Positions 16,007 to 24,016 of a stretch of DNA of 33,152 bases are shown here, piece after piece (positions within the stretch are counted from its first letter, which is position 1; each line of letters begins with the position of its first letter). This DNA comes from Succinimonas amylolytica DSM 2873. GTDB lineage: Bacteria > Pseudomonadota > Gammaproteobacteria > Enterobacterales > Succinivibrionaceae. Under the pieces are notes generated by a model. It was given only the letters and a program-made list of their open reading frames with translations. It ran no database searches and was not told the DNA's origin. The translations under genes were made by a program, and so were the position numbers. The stretch is from assembly GCF_000378405.1 (NCBI RefSeq), contig NZ_KB899636.1, positions 494,087 to 527,238 of the forward strand, read 5' to 3'.

Positions 16007-18043
16007 ATGAACGAGCAAATTGAATTTATAATCCGTTGTGCCGGGTCTGAAAAGATTCAGATTAGTCTTAGTCCAGATGATCTTTTTTTAAGAACAGAAG
16101 CATGTAAAAACTTTTTAAATGTCTTGAACTTTATCAGTGCTGAACTAAAGAAGGGTAATGAAGTTATAAAATGCAATGATGTTGGTGATTTTAAAAAACA
16201 AATTGATAAAATTGTTGAAGTTTTGCAGAATAATCGTAAGTGGCCTTCGTTTTTTAAGACATTGCATCTGGATGATGTTGAAGATTGTTTAGATGTATCG
16301 AAGAATGTTATTAATATAAATTTATCTAATTTAAAAAAAACTGTCAAAAAAGTAACTTTGGAGGGATCTTTTTTTTCAAAAGAACAAAATTACCCCAGTG
16401 TTCTTGTAAGATATGTTTTTGAATTTCAAAAAGCCGATAACAGCAGCCAGTGTTCGTCTTTGGATCATGATTCTTACACTCCTAAAGAATGCATTTCAGA
16501 GCATGATTCGGAATTGTCTTCTGAAAATACGGAGAATGATGATGGTTCCGGTGTTTCGGAAAGTAATAATGAAAGCTCACATCATCAGACATCTGCAGGT
16601 CTCTCACAATCCGATGCAGTGTTCGAATTACCCCCGGAAATTTCAGTAAGCAGAAGTGATCCGGAGGGCGGTTCAGACTGTCATAATGATAATCTTAATT
16701 CTGATACTGCAGGTACAGAATGTAATGAATTGTCCGATCCTGTTCAGGAGTTATTAGAATCTGGAAAGAATACTGATAGTGAATTTCCAGAATATTCTGA
16801 AATGACGGCTTCAGATGAAGATCCTGCCGTTGACGCCATGCTAGCCGTTAAACCTGCGAAGTTTCCTACCGAAAATATTGCTGTCTCCTCTGTTAATCAC
16901 ATCAGCAGCACTCCTGAGTCAATCGCTTCTGTGCAGACACTTCAGAAGAATAAAACAGACGCAGATTCCGCATCTTCCCGGCCTAAGCCTGCTCCGAAGC
17001 CAAAAGTCAATCCCCGAGCCTTGTGGAATAACAAGCCAACGCCGGCAGATATCAGCTTTCCGAAACCTGACAGCTACAATATAGGTTTTGAGGTTCCTGA
17101 TGAAGGGCTGAAAATTTTTGGAGCCAGTCAGAGAGGCCGCTCTCATGCTCATGTCGGAAGTCCGAGGGATGATGATTTTTCAATACTGAGAACCGATAAT
17201 GAGGGCTGGAATATCCTGATTGTTGCTGATGGTGCAGGTTCGGCAAAATTTTCTCGGGAAGGTTCAAAAGTAGCCTGTGAATCCATTTCCAGGGATCTTA
17301 ATTTAAAGCTGTCTGACAGTCAGGATCCTCTAAATCTTGGAATACAGCAGTTTTGTTCAGATAAATCCCGTCCTGAAATCAATGATTTAAAGGAAATTAA
17401 AAAGCTGGCATATTACCAGATTGTTCCGGTTGTTAAAGCGGCCATATCAAGCATTGAAGCTGTTATGAACAACTGCCGGGAAGAACCTGTAACTTTGAAA
17501 GATTTTGCCACGACTCTCCTGATGGCGGTTACAAAAAAGATTGGAAGTTACTACCTGGTTATTTCCTTCGCGATCGGCGATGGGGCCATTGTTGTTTATG
17601 ATGAGCATGAATCACCGGTTTCAAGCAGGATTGTCAAGGATGGAAAAACTCCTTATAACGACAGATCTTTGCTGATGAATACACCGGATTCCGGGGAGTT
17701 TGCGGGTCAGACCAGATTTTTAACTATGAAGAATCTGTTTACCAATGCCAATGAGCTGATAAATCGCATTTCTGTCCACGTTGTTAGCTCCTTTACCGCG
17801 ATAATGCTGATGTCTGACGGCGTTTCCGATGCTAAGTTTGAAACCGAATATCTGATGTCAGATAAGAGTAACTGGGATGCGTTTTGGAAGGATCTTACCG
17901 TTACGGGCGGTGATGATTCTCCTCCGATCCGATTGTCATCAGAACCCTTGGAATTATCGAAGCAGCTTTTGGAGTGGCTTAATTACTGGGTTGTCGGAAA
18001 TCATGATGATCGGACTATAGTGGTGATGTACAAATATGAGTGA
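16007..18043 (+). CDS. PP2C-family protein phosphatase with acidic linker (TerY-P triad)
   Basis: A 678-residue Mn/Mg-dependent Ser/Thr phosphatase, presumed to reverse the kinase encoded next. Three parts are visible. Residues 1-142 form a small unrecognised domain, encoded by notably AT-rich DNA. Residues 143-350 are a low-complexity linker rich in Ser, Asp, Glu and Asn, with a Pro/Lys segment (RPKPAPKPKVNP) at its end and the motif ELPPEIS at 207-213. Residues 365-678 are the PP2C domain with metal ligands DDD (388-390), DGAG (408-411), GDG (524-526), SDGVSD (603-608) and HDD (666-668). No Shine-Dalgarno sequence precedes the ATG. The kinase gene overlaps its 3' end by eight bases. The linker resembles a phosphorylation platform, but that is inference. 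Confidence 0.88.
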   Translation: MNEQIEFIIRCAGSEKIQISLSPDDLFLRTEACKNFLNVLNFISAELKKGNEVIKCNDVGDFKKQIDKIVEVLQNNRKWPSFFKTLHLDDVEDCLDVSKNVININLSNLKKTVKKVTLEGSFFSKEQNYPSVLVRYVFEFQKADNSSQCSSLDHDSYTPKECISEHDSELSSENTENDDGSGVSESNNESSHHQTSAGLSQSDAVFELPPEISVSRSDPEGGSDCHNDNLNSDTAGTECNELSDPVQELLESGKNTDSEFPEYSEMTASDEDPAVDAMLAVKPAKFPTENIAVSSVNHISSTPESIASVQTLQKNKTDADSASSRPKPAPKPKVNPRALWNNKPTPADISFPKPDSYNIGFEVPDEGLKIFGASQRGRSHAHVGSPRDDDFSILRTDNEGWNILIVADGAGSAKFSREGSKVACESISRDLNLKLSDSQDPLNLGIQQFCSDKSRPEINDLKEIKKLAYYQIVPVVKAAISSIEAVMNNCREEPVTLKDFATTLLMAVTKKIGSYYLVISFAIGDGAIVVYDEHESPVSSRIVKDGKTPYNDRSLLMNTPDSGEFAGQTRFLTMKNLFTNANELINRISVHVVSSFTAIMLMSDGVSDAKFETEYLMSDKSNWDAFWKDLTVTGGDDSPPIRLSSEPLELSKQLLEWLNYWVVGNHDDRTIVVMYKYE

Positions 18044-19547
18044 CACTAAAATTGTTAGATTAACTGCTCTTGATGGTTCCTCCATTGAGTTTGACTCATC
18101 AGAGGCTATTGGTTCTGGAGCAATGAAGGACGTGTATTTCAGTCCCGATAAGTCCTATGTTGTTGGTTTTTTCAGGAAAGAGCAGGATAACAATTCCAGA
18201 GAACGTCTAGAAAGGATCATTAATACCTATGCCAAGCAGCTGTTTGAGAAGGAAGGTGGTGAAAATTTGCGGAAGCTGTTTTGCTGGCCTACTCATATTG
18301 TGGAATGGCAGCATAAGGGAATTACTAAACTTGGAGTGGTAGCTCCGACATACAGATCCAATTTCTTTTTTTCCAGTGGTAGATTCAAAGGAAAAGAAAA
18401 GGAAGGAAAATGGTTTGCGTCTCCCAAGCTCAGGAATAAAATTCTTGACGACGATCAGAAGGGTACGTGGCTAAATTATCTCCAGGTATGTATAAAAATT
18501 TCCCGTGCTGTCAAGAGGATGCATGCTGCAGGACTGGCTCATTCCGACCTTTCGTACAAAAACGTTCTTGTGGACCCGCTGAAAGGGGATGCCTGCCTCA
18601 TTGATATTGATGGCCTGGTTGTTCCGGGGAAATTCCCTCCAGATGTTGTAGGCACTCCTGACTTTATTGCTCCTGAGGTGCTGGAAACCGTGGCTCTTGC
18701 GAAGACGGATCCCAGTAAAAAAGTTCCTTCGATTCTTACCGATAGACATGCGCTGGCAGTTCTGATTTATATGTATCTGCTATACCGTCATCCTTTGCGC
18801 GGCGGAATGATTTGCGATCCTGATGATAGTGCCAGGGACGAGGAGCTTTGCATGGGCAGGGAGGCCCTGTTTATAGAACACCCCACCAATAGGAAGAATC
18901 GTCCGGTGGTTAAAAATCTTGAGAAGTTTGAATTGCCGCAGGGAGATGTCGATAAGCTGCCCTATACTCTTTGCGGCCCCTATCTGAAACCGCTGTTTGA
19001 TAAGGCTTTTATTGATGGTCTTCATGATCCGTCAAAACGTCCTTCTGCTGATGATTGGGAAAAGGCTCTGATAAAAACGGTGGATTTGATTCAGCCCTGT
19101 CAGAATCCTCAGTGCAAGGAGAAATGGTTTGTGTTCGATAATACCACAAAGCCGGTTTGTCCTTTTTGCGGCACAGCATACAAGGGAGAACTGCCAATCC
19201 TGAATTTTTATTATCGTCCCAGACCTAATGATTCTTTCAGGTTTGAAAATGCGCGTCTCATGGTATTCAGCAAGCAGTCTCTTTATAAGTGGCATATTGA
19301 CAAAAATATCCATCCTAACGAGAAACTCACCGATGCCGATAAGAAGCCGGTGGGAGATTTTCATCTTCATCATGGTTCATGGATTTTGATTAATCGCTGT
19401 ATGGACGATTTATATGATGTTTCAGATGCAAGTAATAAGAAACAGATTCCGATAGGACAAAGTGTGCCGCTCACTGAGGGACGAAAGATCCTGTTTGGTA
19501 CTAGTGTTTCCTCTAGGCTTTGTGTGGTTCAGATAGTTAAAAATTAG
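18036..19547 (+). CDS. Ser/Thr protein kinase with C-terminal zinc ribbon (TerY-P triad)
   Basis: A 503-residue eukaryote-like kinase of the kind paired with TerY and PP2C. The kinase domain has a glycine loop IGSGAMKDVY (25-34), catalytic loop HSDLSYKN (169-176), LIDIDG in the DFG position (188-193), and activation-segment end GTPDFIAPE (206-214). After about 350 comes a four-cysteine zinc ribbon (C355, C360, C375, C378). A C-terminal beta-rich domain (about 390-503) contains IPIGQSVPLTEGRKILFG, slightly reminiscent of FHA-like sandwiches but not assignable. No transmembrane segment. It begins inside the end of the PP2C gene, so phosphatase and kinase are translationally coupled. Confidence 0.88.
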   Translation: MSDTKIVRLTALDGSSIEFDSSEAIGSGAMKDVYFSPDKSYVVGFFRKEQDNNSRERLERIINTYAKQLFEKEGGENLRKLFCWPTHIVEWQHKGITKLGVVAPTYRSNFFFSSGRFKGKEKEGKWFASPKLRNKILDDDQKGTWLNYLQVCIKISRAVKRMHAAGLAHSDLSYKNVLVDPLKGDACLIDIDGLVVPGKFPPDVVGTPDFIAPEVLETVALAKTDPSKKVPSILTDRHALAVLIYMYLLYRHPLRGGMICDPDDSARDEELCMGREALFIEHPTNRKNRPVVKNLEKFELPQGDVDKLPYTLCGPYLKPLFDKAFIDGLHDPSKRPSADDWEKALIKTVDLIQPCQNPQCKEKWFVFDNTTKPVCPFCGTAYKGELPILNFYYRPRPNDSFRFENARLMVFSKQSLYKWHIDKNIHPNEKLTDADKKPVGDFHLHHGSWILINRCMDDLYDVSDASNKKQIPIGQSVPLTEGRKILFGTSVSSRLCVVQIVKN

Positions 19548-19556
19548 GAGAATGAT

Positions 19557-20624
19557 GTGAGAAGGTTACCGATCTTTTTTGTTGTTGATGTTTCTGAATC
19601 CATGGTAGCTGATCTGCCCAAGGTAGATAAGGGGCTTCAGATGATTGTGAAGGAGCTGAGTTCGGATCCTTACGCCCTTGAGACGGTTTTTATTTCCACG
19701 ATTGCATTTGCCGGGAGATGTAAAGTCCTTAATCCGCTTACCGAGGTTTATTCTCTGAACATTCCCAGACTCCCCTTGGGTGGTGGAACTGATTATGGAG
19801 AGGCTTTTACCTGTCTTATGCGGGAAATTGATCGTAATGTTGTAAAAACCACGATTAACCAAAAAGGGGACTGGAAACCCTTGGTTTTTTTCTTTACTGA
19901 CGGCAATCCGACTTCCTCGTCCTACAAAAGAGTATTCGATAAATGGCGTAATGAATATTCCAGAAAAGCTTCGGTAATAGCCTTTTCTTTGGCAGCTAAG
20001 CTTGATTATTCCATCCTGGGGCAGATTACTGAACAGATATATCTTCTGGATGATATGGATGATGAAACTGTGAAGGGATTCTTTAAGTGGGTCAGTGCCT
20101 CAATTCAGACGAATAGCGTCGCCGTTGGTGATAACAAGATCGTTTCCGAGGATCGTCTTATGAAGGATGAGGCCGGAGAAAAGGTGCATAAAATCAATCT
20201 TAAAAAGGAGAGCAGAACGGGGCGTGATGATATTGCCGGAGATGAAAGTGTCAGGGTTGTTATAGGAAAGTGTGCTAAACATAAGAAACGATATATTGAT
20301 CTTTATCGCAAGGACGATGTCGGGATTTTTTTAGAAAAGGGCTGTTTTGCGGTTCCCGATGAACATGCCTACGATGAATTATCCTCAAGTACCGGCAGTG
20401 GATCTGATCTGGATATGAGCAGAGTTCAGCATAAGGATAATTGTAATTGTCCGCATTGCAATAATCCCGTGATTATTACCAAATGTTCCTGCGGCCGGAT
20501 ATTCTGCTGTAATCCTGACCGGGAAAAGTCGGTGGACGGATGTATGCAGCTTGACTGTCCGTGGTGCGGAAATACCGGATATTACCAGTTTGGCTCGTTT
20601 TCTGTAGGTACAGGATTGGGTTAG
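19557..20624 (+). CDS. TerY-like vWA protein 3 with cysteine-rich C-terminal domain
   Basis: A 355-residue protein: vWA domain (about 1-185), linker (about 186-240) and a cysteine-rich C-terminal domain (about 245-345). The vWA part keeps MIDAS ligands in DVSESM, GGGTDYG and TDGNPT, although the usual Gly in DxSGS is Glu. The C-terminal part has the pairs CNCPHC, CSCGRIFCC and CPWC, which resembles the zinc-binding TerY-C domain. It lacks the LPPPP tail of the other two vWA proteins. The start is GTG, chosen because TAGGAG lies six bases upstream and MRRLP matches its paralogues. It follows the kinase by nine bases and is the last gene of the operon. Confidence 0.87.
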   Translation: MRRLPIFFVVDVSESMVADLPKVDKGLQMIVKELSSDPYALETVFISTIAFAGRCKVLNPLTEVYSLNIPRLPLGGGTDYGEAFTCLMREIDRNVVKTTINQKGDWKPLVFFFTDGNPTSSSYKRVFDKWRNEYSRKASVIAFSLAAKLDYSILGQITEQIYLLDDMDDETVKGFFKWVSASIQTNSVAVGDNKIVSEDRLMKDEAGEKVHKINLKKESRTGRDDIAGDESVRVVIGKCAKHKKRYIDLYRKDDVGIFLEKGCFAVPDEHAYDELSSSTGSGSDLDMSRVQHKDNCNCPHCNNPVIITKCSCGRIFCCNPDREKSVDGCMQLDCPWCGNTGYYQFGSFSVGTGLG

Positions 20625-20770
20625 TTAGATGGTTTAATGTTATATGCAGTATAAAAACCAGTGTCTAAAAGATGTTATATCCGGGTATCTGATTCATTCT
20701 TTCGTTTGCTGATGAGACTTGCTATAATCACTCTGGCTGTAAAAACGGTGTTGTTGGTTAAGGAGGAGAA
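20625..20770. promoter_or_regulatory. promoter region with extended -10 before the broken secreted-protein gene
   Basis: A consensus extended -10, TTGCTATAAT (hexamer 20723-20728), lies 43 bases before the ATA codon of the pseudogene, and a very strong AAGGAGGAG ribosome site is at 20759-20767. The -35 is weak, as is usual for extended -10 promoters. No convincing terminator is visible between the Ter operon and this promoter. Confidence 0.6.
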
Positions 20771-21241
20771 ATAAACAAGTTAAAAGTGCTTCTGGCTGTA
20801 ACAGTTTTGATGGCGACTCCTGTTATGGCGGATGTTCTTGAAAATGCGGTAGCCGATGTTGCCAAAGATGTGGCCAAACAGGAGGCAAAGAACTAAGCTG
20901 CAAGTGCTTTGCAGGGCACCGGTGCTGATAAGATTATCAGAGGGATAGATCAGGTTGATTCTGGCATGAATCAGTTAAAGAATGTTTCAAGTTCTTCTCA
21001 GGTCAGTGGAAAATCTCTTGCAGATACTGCCGCAGACAAGACTGCGGATTATGCCCGTAATAAAGCCACAGAGTATGTTAAGGGCAAGGCAGCAAATGCT
21101 ACTGGGACTCCAGATTCTGTAAAGAACGCTTTGGAGGCCAAAAATAAGTACGATAAAGCCAAAAGTTCTGTCGGGACCCTGAAAAATAACACAGAGCAGA
21201 CCATAAAAGCTGCAGACGATCTCAGGAATGCCTTTAAATAA
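20771..21241 (+). pseudogene. broken gene for a small secreted Ala/Lys-rich helical protein
   Basis: Reading one frame from 20771 gives a 156-codon gene with two lesions. The first codon, four bases after the AAGGAGGAG ribosome site, is ATA instead of ATG, and codon 42 (20894-20896) is TAA. Ignoring these, the product begins with an excellent signal peptide (INKLKVLLAVTVLMA, cleavage after VMA). It continues with DVLENAVADVAKDVAK and a repetitive helical part such as ADKTADYARNKATEYVKGKAA, ending in a natural TAA at 21241. The downstream 115 codons stay open and coherent, so the damage seems recent. A separate protein starting at the TTG of 20909 is unlikely since no ribosome site precedes it. 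Non-standard start plus readthrough is possible but less likely. Confidence 0.72.
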
Positions 21242-21256
21242 CATCTCGAGTCAGAC

Positions 21257-21285
21257 TTGCTAACCAAATTTTTAGACTTTAAAAT
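21257..21285 (+). promoter_or_regulatory. candidate promoter of cysS
   Basis: TTGCTA (21257-21262), exactly 17 bases, TAAAAT (21280-21285). Transcription from it would start near 21292 and pass through the terminator-like hairpin at 21326-21362 before reaching cysS. Confidence 0.5.
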
Positions 21286-21325
21286 TAGGGGCTGATTTCA
21301 GTTTTTTAATTGTTCGGTCGGAAAT

Positions 21326-21362
21326 GCACAGAGCGCTCATATCGCTTTGTGCGTGTTTTTTT
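21326..21362 (+). terminator. rho-independent terminator or attenuator in cysS leader
   Basis: GCACAGAGCG (21326-21335) and CGCTTTGTGC (21343-21352) pair over 10 bp with one G-U pair and a 7-base loop, followed by GTG and seven T. It ends 19 bases before the cysS ATG. It may simply end the pseudogene transcript, but with the promoter at 21257 it lies inside the cysS leader. Confidence 0.8.
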
Positions 21363-21381
21363 CTGTATGCAGAGGTAAATA

Positions 21382-22770
21382 ATGCTGGAGATTTTTAATT
21401 CCCTCACTCATCGCAAGGAAGAGTTTGTTCCCATGGTTCCGGGAAAGGTAGGAATCTATGTGTGTGGGGTTACAGTTTACGATCTCTGTCATATCGGGCA
21501 TGGCAGAACTTTTGTGTGTTTTGACACTGTGGTTCGTTATCTTCGCTATCTGGGATATGAAGTTACTTATGTCAGAAATATTACCGACGTGGACGACAAG
21601 ATTATCAAGAGAGCCAATGAAAATCAGGAATCCTGTGCGGCCCTTACTGAAAGACTAACCGTCGAAATGTACCGGGATTTTGATGCACTTGGTATCATGC
21701 GACCTGATATTGAACCGCGGGCGACCCAGAATATTCCTGAAATTATTGCACTTGTGGAGCAGCTTATTAAAAATGGCAATGCCTATGTTGCTGAAAACGG
21801 GGATGTAATGTTTGATATTGACTCTTTCCCGGAGTACGGCAAACTCTCTGGTCAGGTTCTTGATGATTTAAAGGCGGGAGTCAGGATCAGTGTTGAAGCT
21901 GCCAAGAGAAATCCTTATGACTTTGTTCTTTGGAAAATGTCAAAGCCGGGAGAGCCGATGTGGGATTCTCCCTGGGGAGCCGGACGTCCAGGGTGGCATA
22001 TTGAATGTTCTGCAATGAATTCCAAATATCTTGGAAAGGAATTTGACATTCATGGCGGCGGTTCAGATCTTATTTTTCCTCACCATGAAAACGAAATTGC
22101 TCCGAGCTGCTGTGGATGGCATACCAAGTATGTTCACTACTGGCTTCATTCCGGAATGATGATGATAAACAAGGAAAAAATGTCCAAGTCTCTTGGCAAC
22201 TTTTTCACCATCAGGGATTTGCTTGATAAATATGACGGTGAAACTTTGCGCTACTTCCTAATGAGTGCACAGTATCGCGGACAGCTGAATTATTCCGAAG
22301 ATAATATCCGTCAGTCCAGAGCAGCTCTCCTGAGACTGTATACGGCATTGAGAGATGTTGTTCCGGCCGAGCCGCAGACAGGCTCAGTTTACGAGGACAA
22401 CTTCAGAAAGGCTATGGATGATGATTTTAATACCCCAGAGGCATATTCAGTACTGTTTGAGCTGGCAAAGGATCTTAATATTGCGAAATCTGAAAACCGT
22501 AATGATGCGTCTGCTTTGGCAGGACTTCTCAGGAAACTGGGAGGAGTTCTGGGCCTCCTTGAAAAAGATCCTGAATCTTACATAAAAGGAAATGATATTC
22601 CTTCTGGGGATCTGGATACAGCAAAGATTGAAGATCTTATCCGAAAAAGAGCTGAAGCCAGAAAAAACAAAAACTGGGCAGAAGCAGACCGGGCACGAAA
22701 CGAGCTTCAGGACATGGGAATTCTTATAGAGGATGGACCATCTGGAACAACCTGGAGAAGAAAGGATTGA
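21382..22770 (+). CDS. cysS: cysteinyl-tRNA synthetase
   Basis: Class I aminoacyl-tRNA synthetase charging tRNA-Cys. The 462 residues (E. coli 461) have zinc ligands C28, C209, H234 and E238, the HIGH motif HIGH (37-40) and KMSKS (266-270). The C-terminal anticodon-binding region ends with [29 protein letters not shown] precedes the ATG. Unlike in E. coli it is not adjacent to ppiB, from which it is separated by the Ter operon. It is flanked by a terminator on each side. Confidence 0.97.
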   Translation: MLEIFNSLTHRKEEFVPMVPGKVGIYVCGVTVYDLCHIGHGRTFVCFDTVVRYLRYLGYEVTYVRNITDVDDKIIKRANENQESCAALTERLTVEMYRDFDALGIMRPDIEPRATQNIPEIIALVEQLIKNGNAYVAENGDVMFDIDSFPEYGKLSGQVLDDLKAGVRISVEAAKRNPYDFVLWKMSKPGEPMWDSPWGAGRPGWHIECSAMNSKYLGKEFDIHGGGSDLIFPHHENEIAPSCCGWHTKYVHYWLHSGMMMINKEKMSKSLGNFFTIRDLLDKYDGETLRYFLMSAQYRGQLNYSEDNIRQSRAALLRLYTALRDVVPAEPQTGSVYEDNFRKAMDDDFNTPEAYSVLFELAKDLNIAKSENRNDASALAGLLRKLGGVLGLLEKDPESYIKGNDIPSGDLDTAKIEDLIRKRAEARKNKNWAEADRARNELQDMGILIEDGPSGTTWRRKD

Positions 22771-22804
22771 TTCTGAACGTAATATATGTAGTCTGACTGA
22801 GTTT

Positions 22805-22867
22805 TATAATTTCTGAGCCCTCTGAACTCTCTAAAAATGGAGAGAATCCCGGGGGCTGCATTTTTTT
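22805..22867 (+). terminator. cysS terminator, with a TATAAT just before it
   Basis: AGCCC (22816-22820) pairs with GGGCT (22853-22857) and CTCTC (22827-22831) with GAGAG (22840-22844), giving a two-part stem followed by GCA and seven T (22861-22867). The T run abuts the GGGGG ribosome site of the next gene. A TATAAT (22805-22810) sits before the hairpin but lacks a good -35. The oxidoreductase gene therefore depends either on readthrough or on a promoter inside this short gap. Confidence 0.7.
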
Positions 22868-22876
22868 GGGGGTAGT

Positions 22877-23944
22877 ATGGCAGATAAGGAGGTTTTTGAT
22901 ATTGCTGTTATCGGACTGGGACCTGCCGGTGCGACTTTTGCTAGGCTATTGAATTCATCCCTTAAGATAATAGCCTTAGACAAAAAAGATGGTACCGGAA
23001 ACAGTTTTCGAAAGCCTTGCGGTGGACTTTTGGCAGAGGATGCCCAGAAATGCTTTGCCATGTTTGGACTGCCCCTTCCTGTAAGTGTACTGGTAAACCC
23101 TCAGGTATTTGCAGTAAGGACGGTGGATCTGGCAACCGGAAATGAGAGGCATTACCAGAGATTTTACCTGAACATGGATAGGCATAAATTTGATTGCTGG
23201 CTTAAGTCTCTGATTAAGGATAATGTGGAAGTTCACAATGGAGTTTCTGTGGTTGATTTTAAGGATGTGGGGGATTGTTACGAAATATCTGTAATAGAAA
23301 ACAATGTCAGGAATACTTATTGTGCCAGATACATTGTCGGAGCGGACGGAGCAAATTCCGTGGTGAGACATGTGCTGTTTCCGAAACATAGAATTCGGTC
23401 CTATCTGGCAATACAGCAATGGTTTTTGGCTAAACACGGGGCGCCAACATATTCCTGTTTTTTCGATAAGACCTTGACTGACTGCTATTCATGGGGAGTT
23501 TCAAAGGATGATTACTTTATCTTGGGAGGTGCTTTTCCGTTAAAGGGAGCCCGTGACAGGTTCCGAAAACTTAAGGAAAAACTGACAGAGTATGGTTTGA
23601 AGCTGAATTCTCCGGAAAAAACTGAAACTTGCCTTGTACTGAGTCCCAGACATCCTTGGCAGTTCCGTATTGGCAAAGGTAGGTGCTTTTTGATAGGAGA
23701 GGCTGCGGGGTTTATAAGTCCGTCATCTCTGGAGGGCATGAGCTATGCCTTTAACAGTGCGTATCTTCTAGCTGAACTGTTTAATCACAGGCCAGAAGTG
23801 ACATTGAAGGATTATAGCAGAGCGACACGCCTTCTAAGAGGAAAGCTGATTCTGAAGCTTCTTAAAAAACCTTTTATTATGAGGCATTTTTTAAGAAATC
23901 TTATCATGCAGTCTGGCTTATCCTCTCTTAAAAGGGCGGAATAA
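22877..23944 (+). CDS. FAD-dependent oxidoreductase, geranylgeranyl-reductase-like
   Basis: A 355-residue flavoprotein of the GR2/geranylgeranyl reductase-monooxygenase superfamily. The N-terminal dinucleotide motif is VIGLGPAGATFARLL (11-25). KPCGG is the typical motif after the first Rossmann part. IVGADGANSVVR and GEAAGFISPSSLEG are the second and third FAD contacts. There is no signal peptide or clear membrane anchor. The substrate cannot be predicted. It is preceded by the cysS terminator and faces yicC convergently. GGGGGTAGT before the ATG is the ribosome site. Confidence 0.85.
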   Translation: MADKEVFDIAVIGLGPAGATFARLLNSSLKIIALDKKDGTGNSFRKPCGGLLAEDAQKCFAMFGLPLPVSVLVNPQVFAVRTVDLATGNERHYQRFYLNMDRHKFDCWLKSLIKDNVEVHNGVSVVDFKDVGDCYEISVIENNVRNTYCARYIVGADGANSVVRHVLFPKHRIRSYLAIQQWFLAKHGAPTYSCFFDKTLTDCYSWGVSKDDYFILGGAFPLKGARDRFRKLKEKLTEYGLKLNSPEKTETCLVLSPRHPWQFRIGKGRCFLIGEAAGFISPSSLEGMSYAFNSAYLLAELFNHRPEVTLKDYSRATRLLRGKLILKLLKKPFIMRHFLRNLIMQSGLSSLKRAE

Positions 23945-24016
23945 AACTAGTTATTATGAGATCTGTGCTTCTTCTCTTCAGTAAAGAGTCGGCATGGAAA
24001 CGAGATTATCTTTGTA

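Noticed and set aside
20909-21241. Independent 110-residue protein starting at TTG
   Set aside because: No ribosome site; it continues the frame of the signal-peptide part upstream, separated only by one TAA, so it is better read as part of a pseudogene.
21286-21381. T-box leader for cysS
   Set aside because: The leader is under 100 bases and lacks the conserved T-box sequence; T-boxes are not typical of Gammaproteobacteria.
12682-21381. Prophage or integrative element carrying the Ter operon
   Set aside because: No integrase, tRNA attachment site, phage genes or flanking direct repeats are visible.
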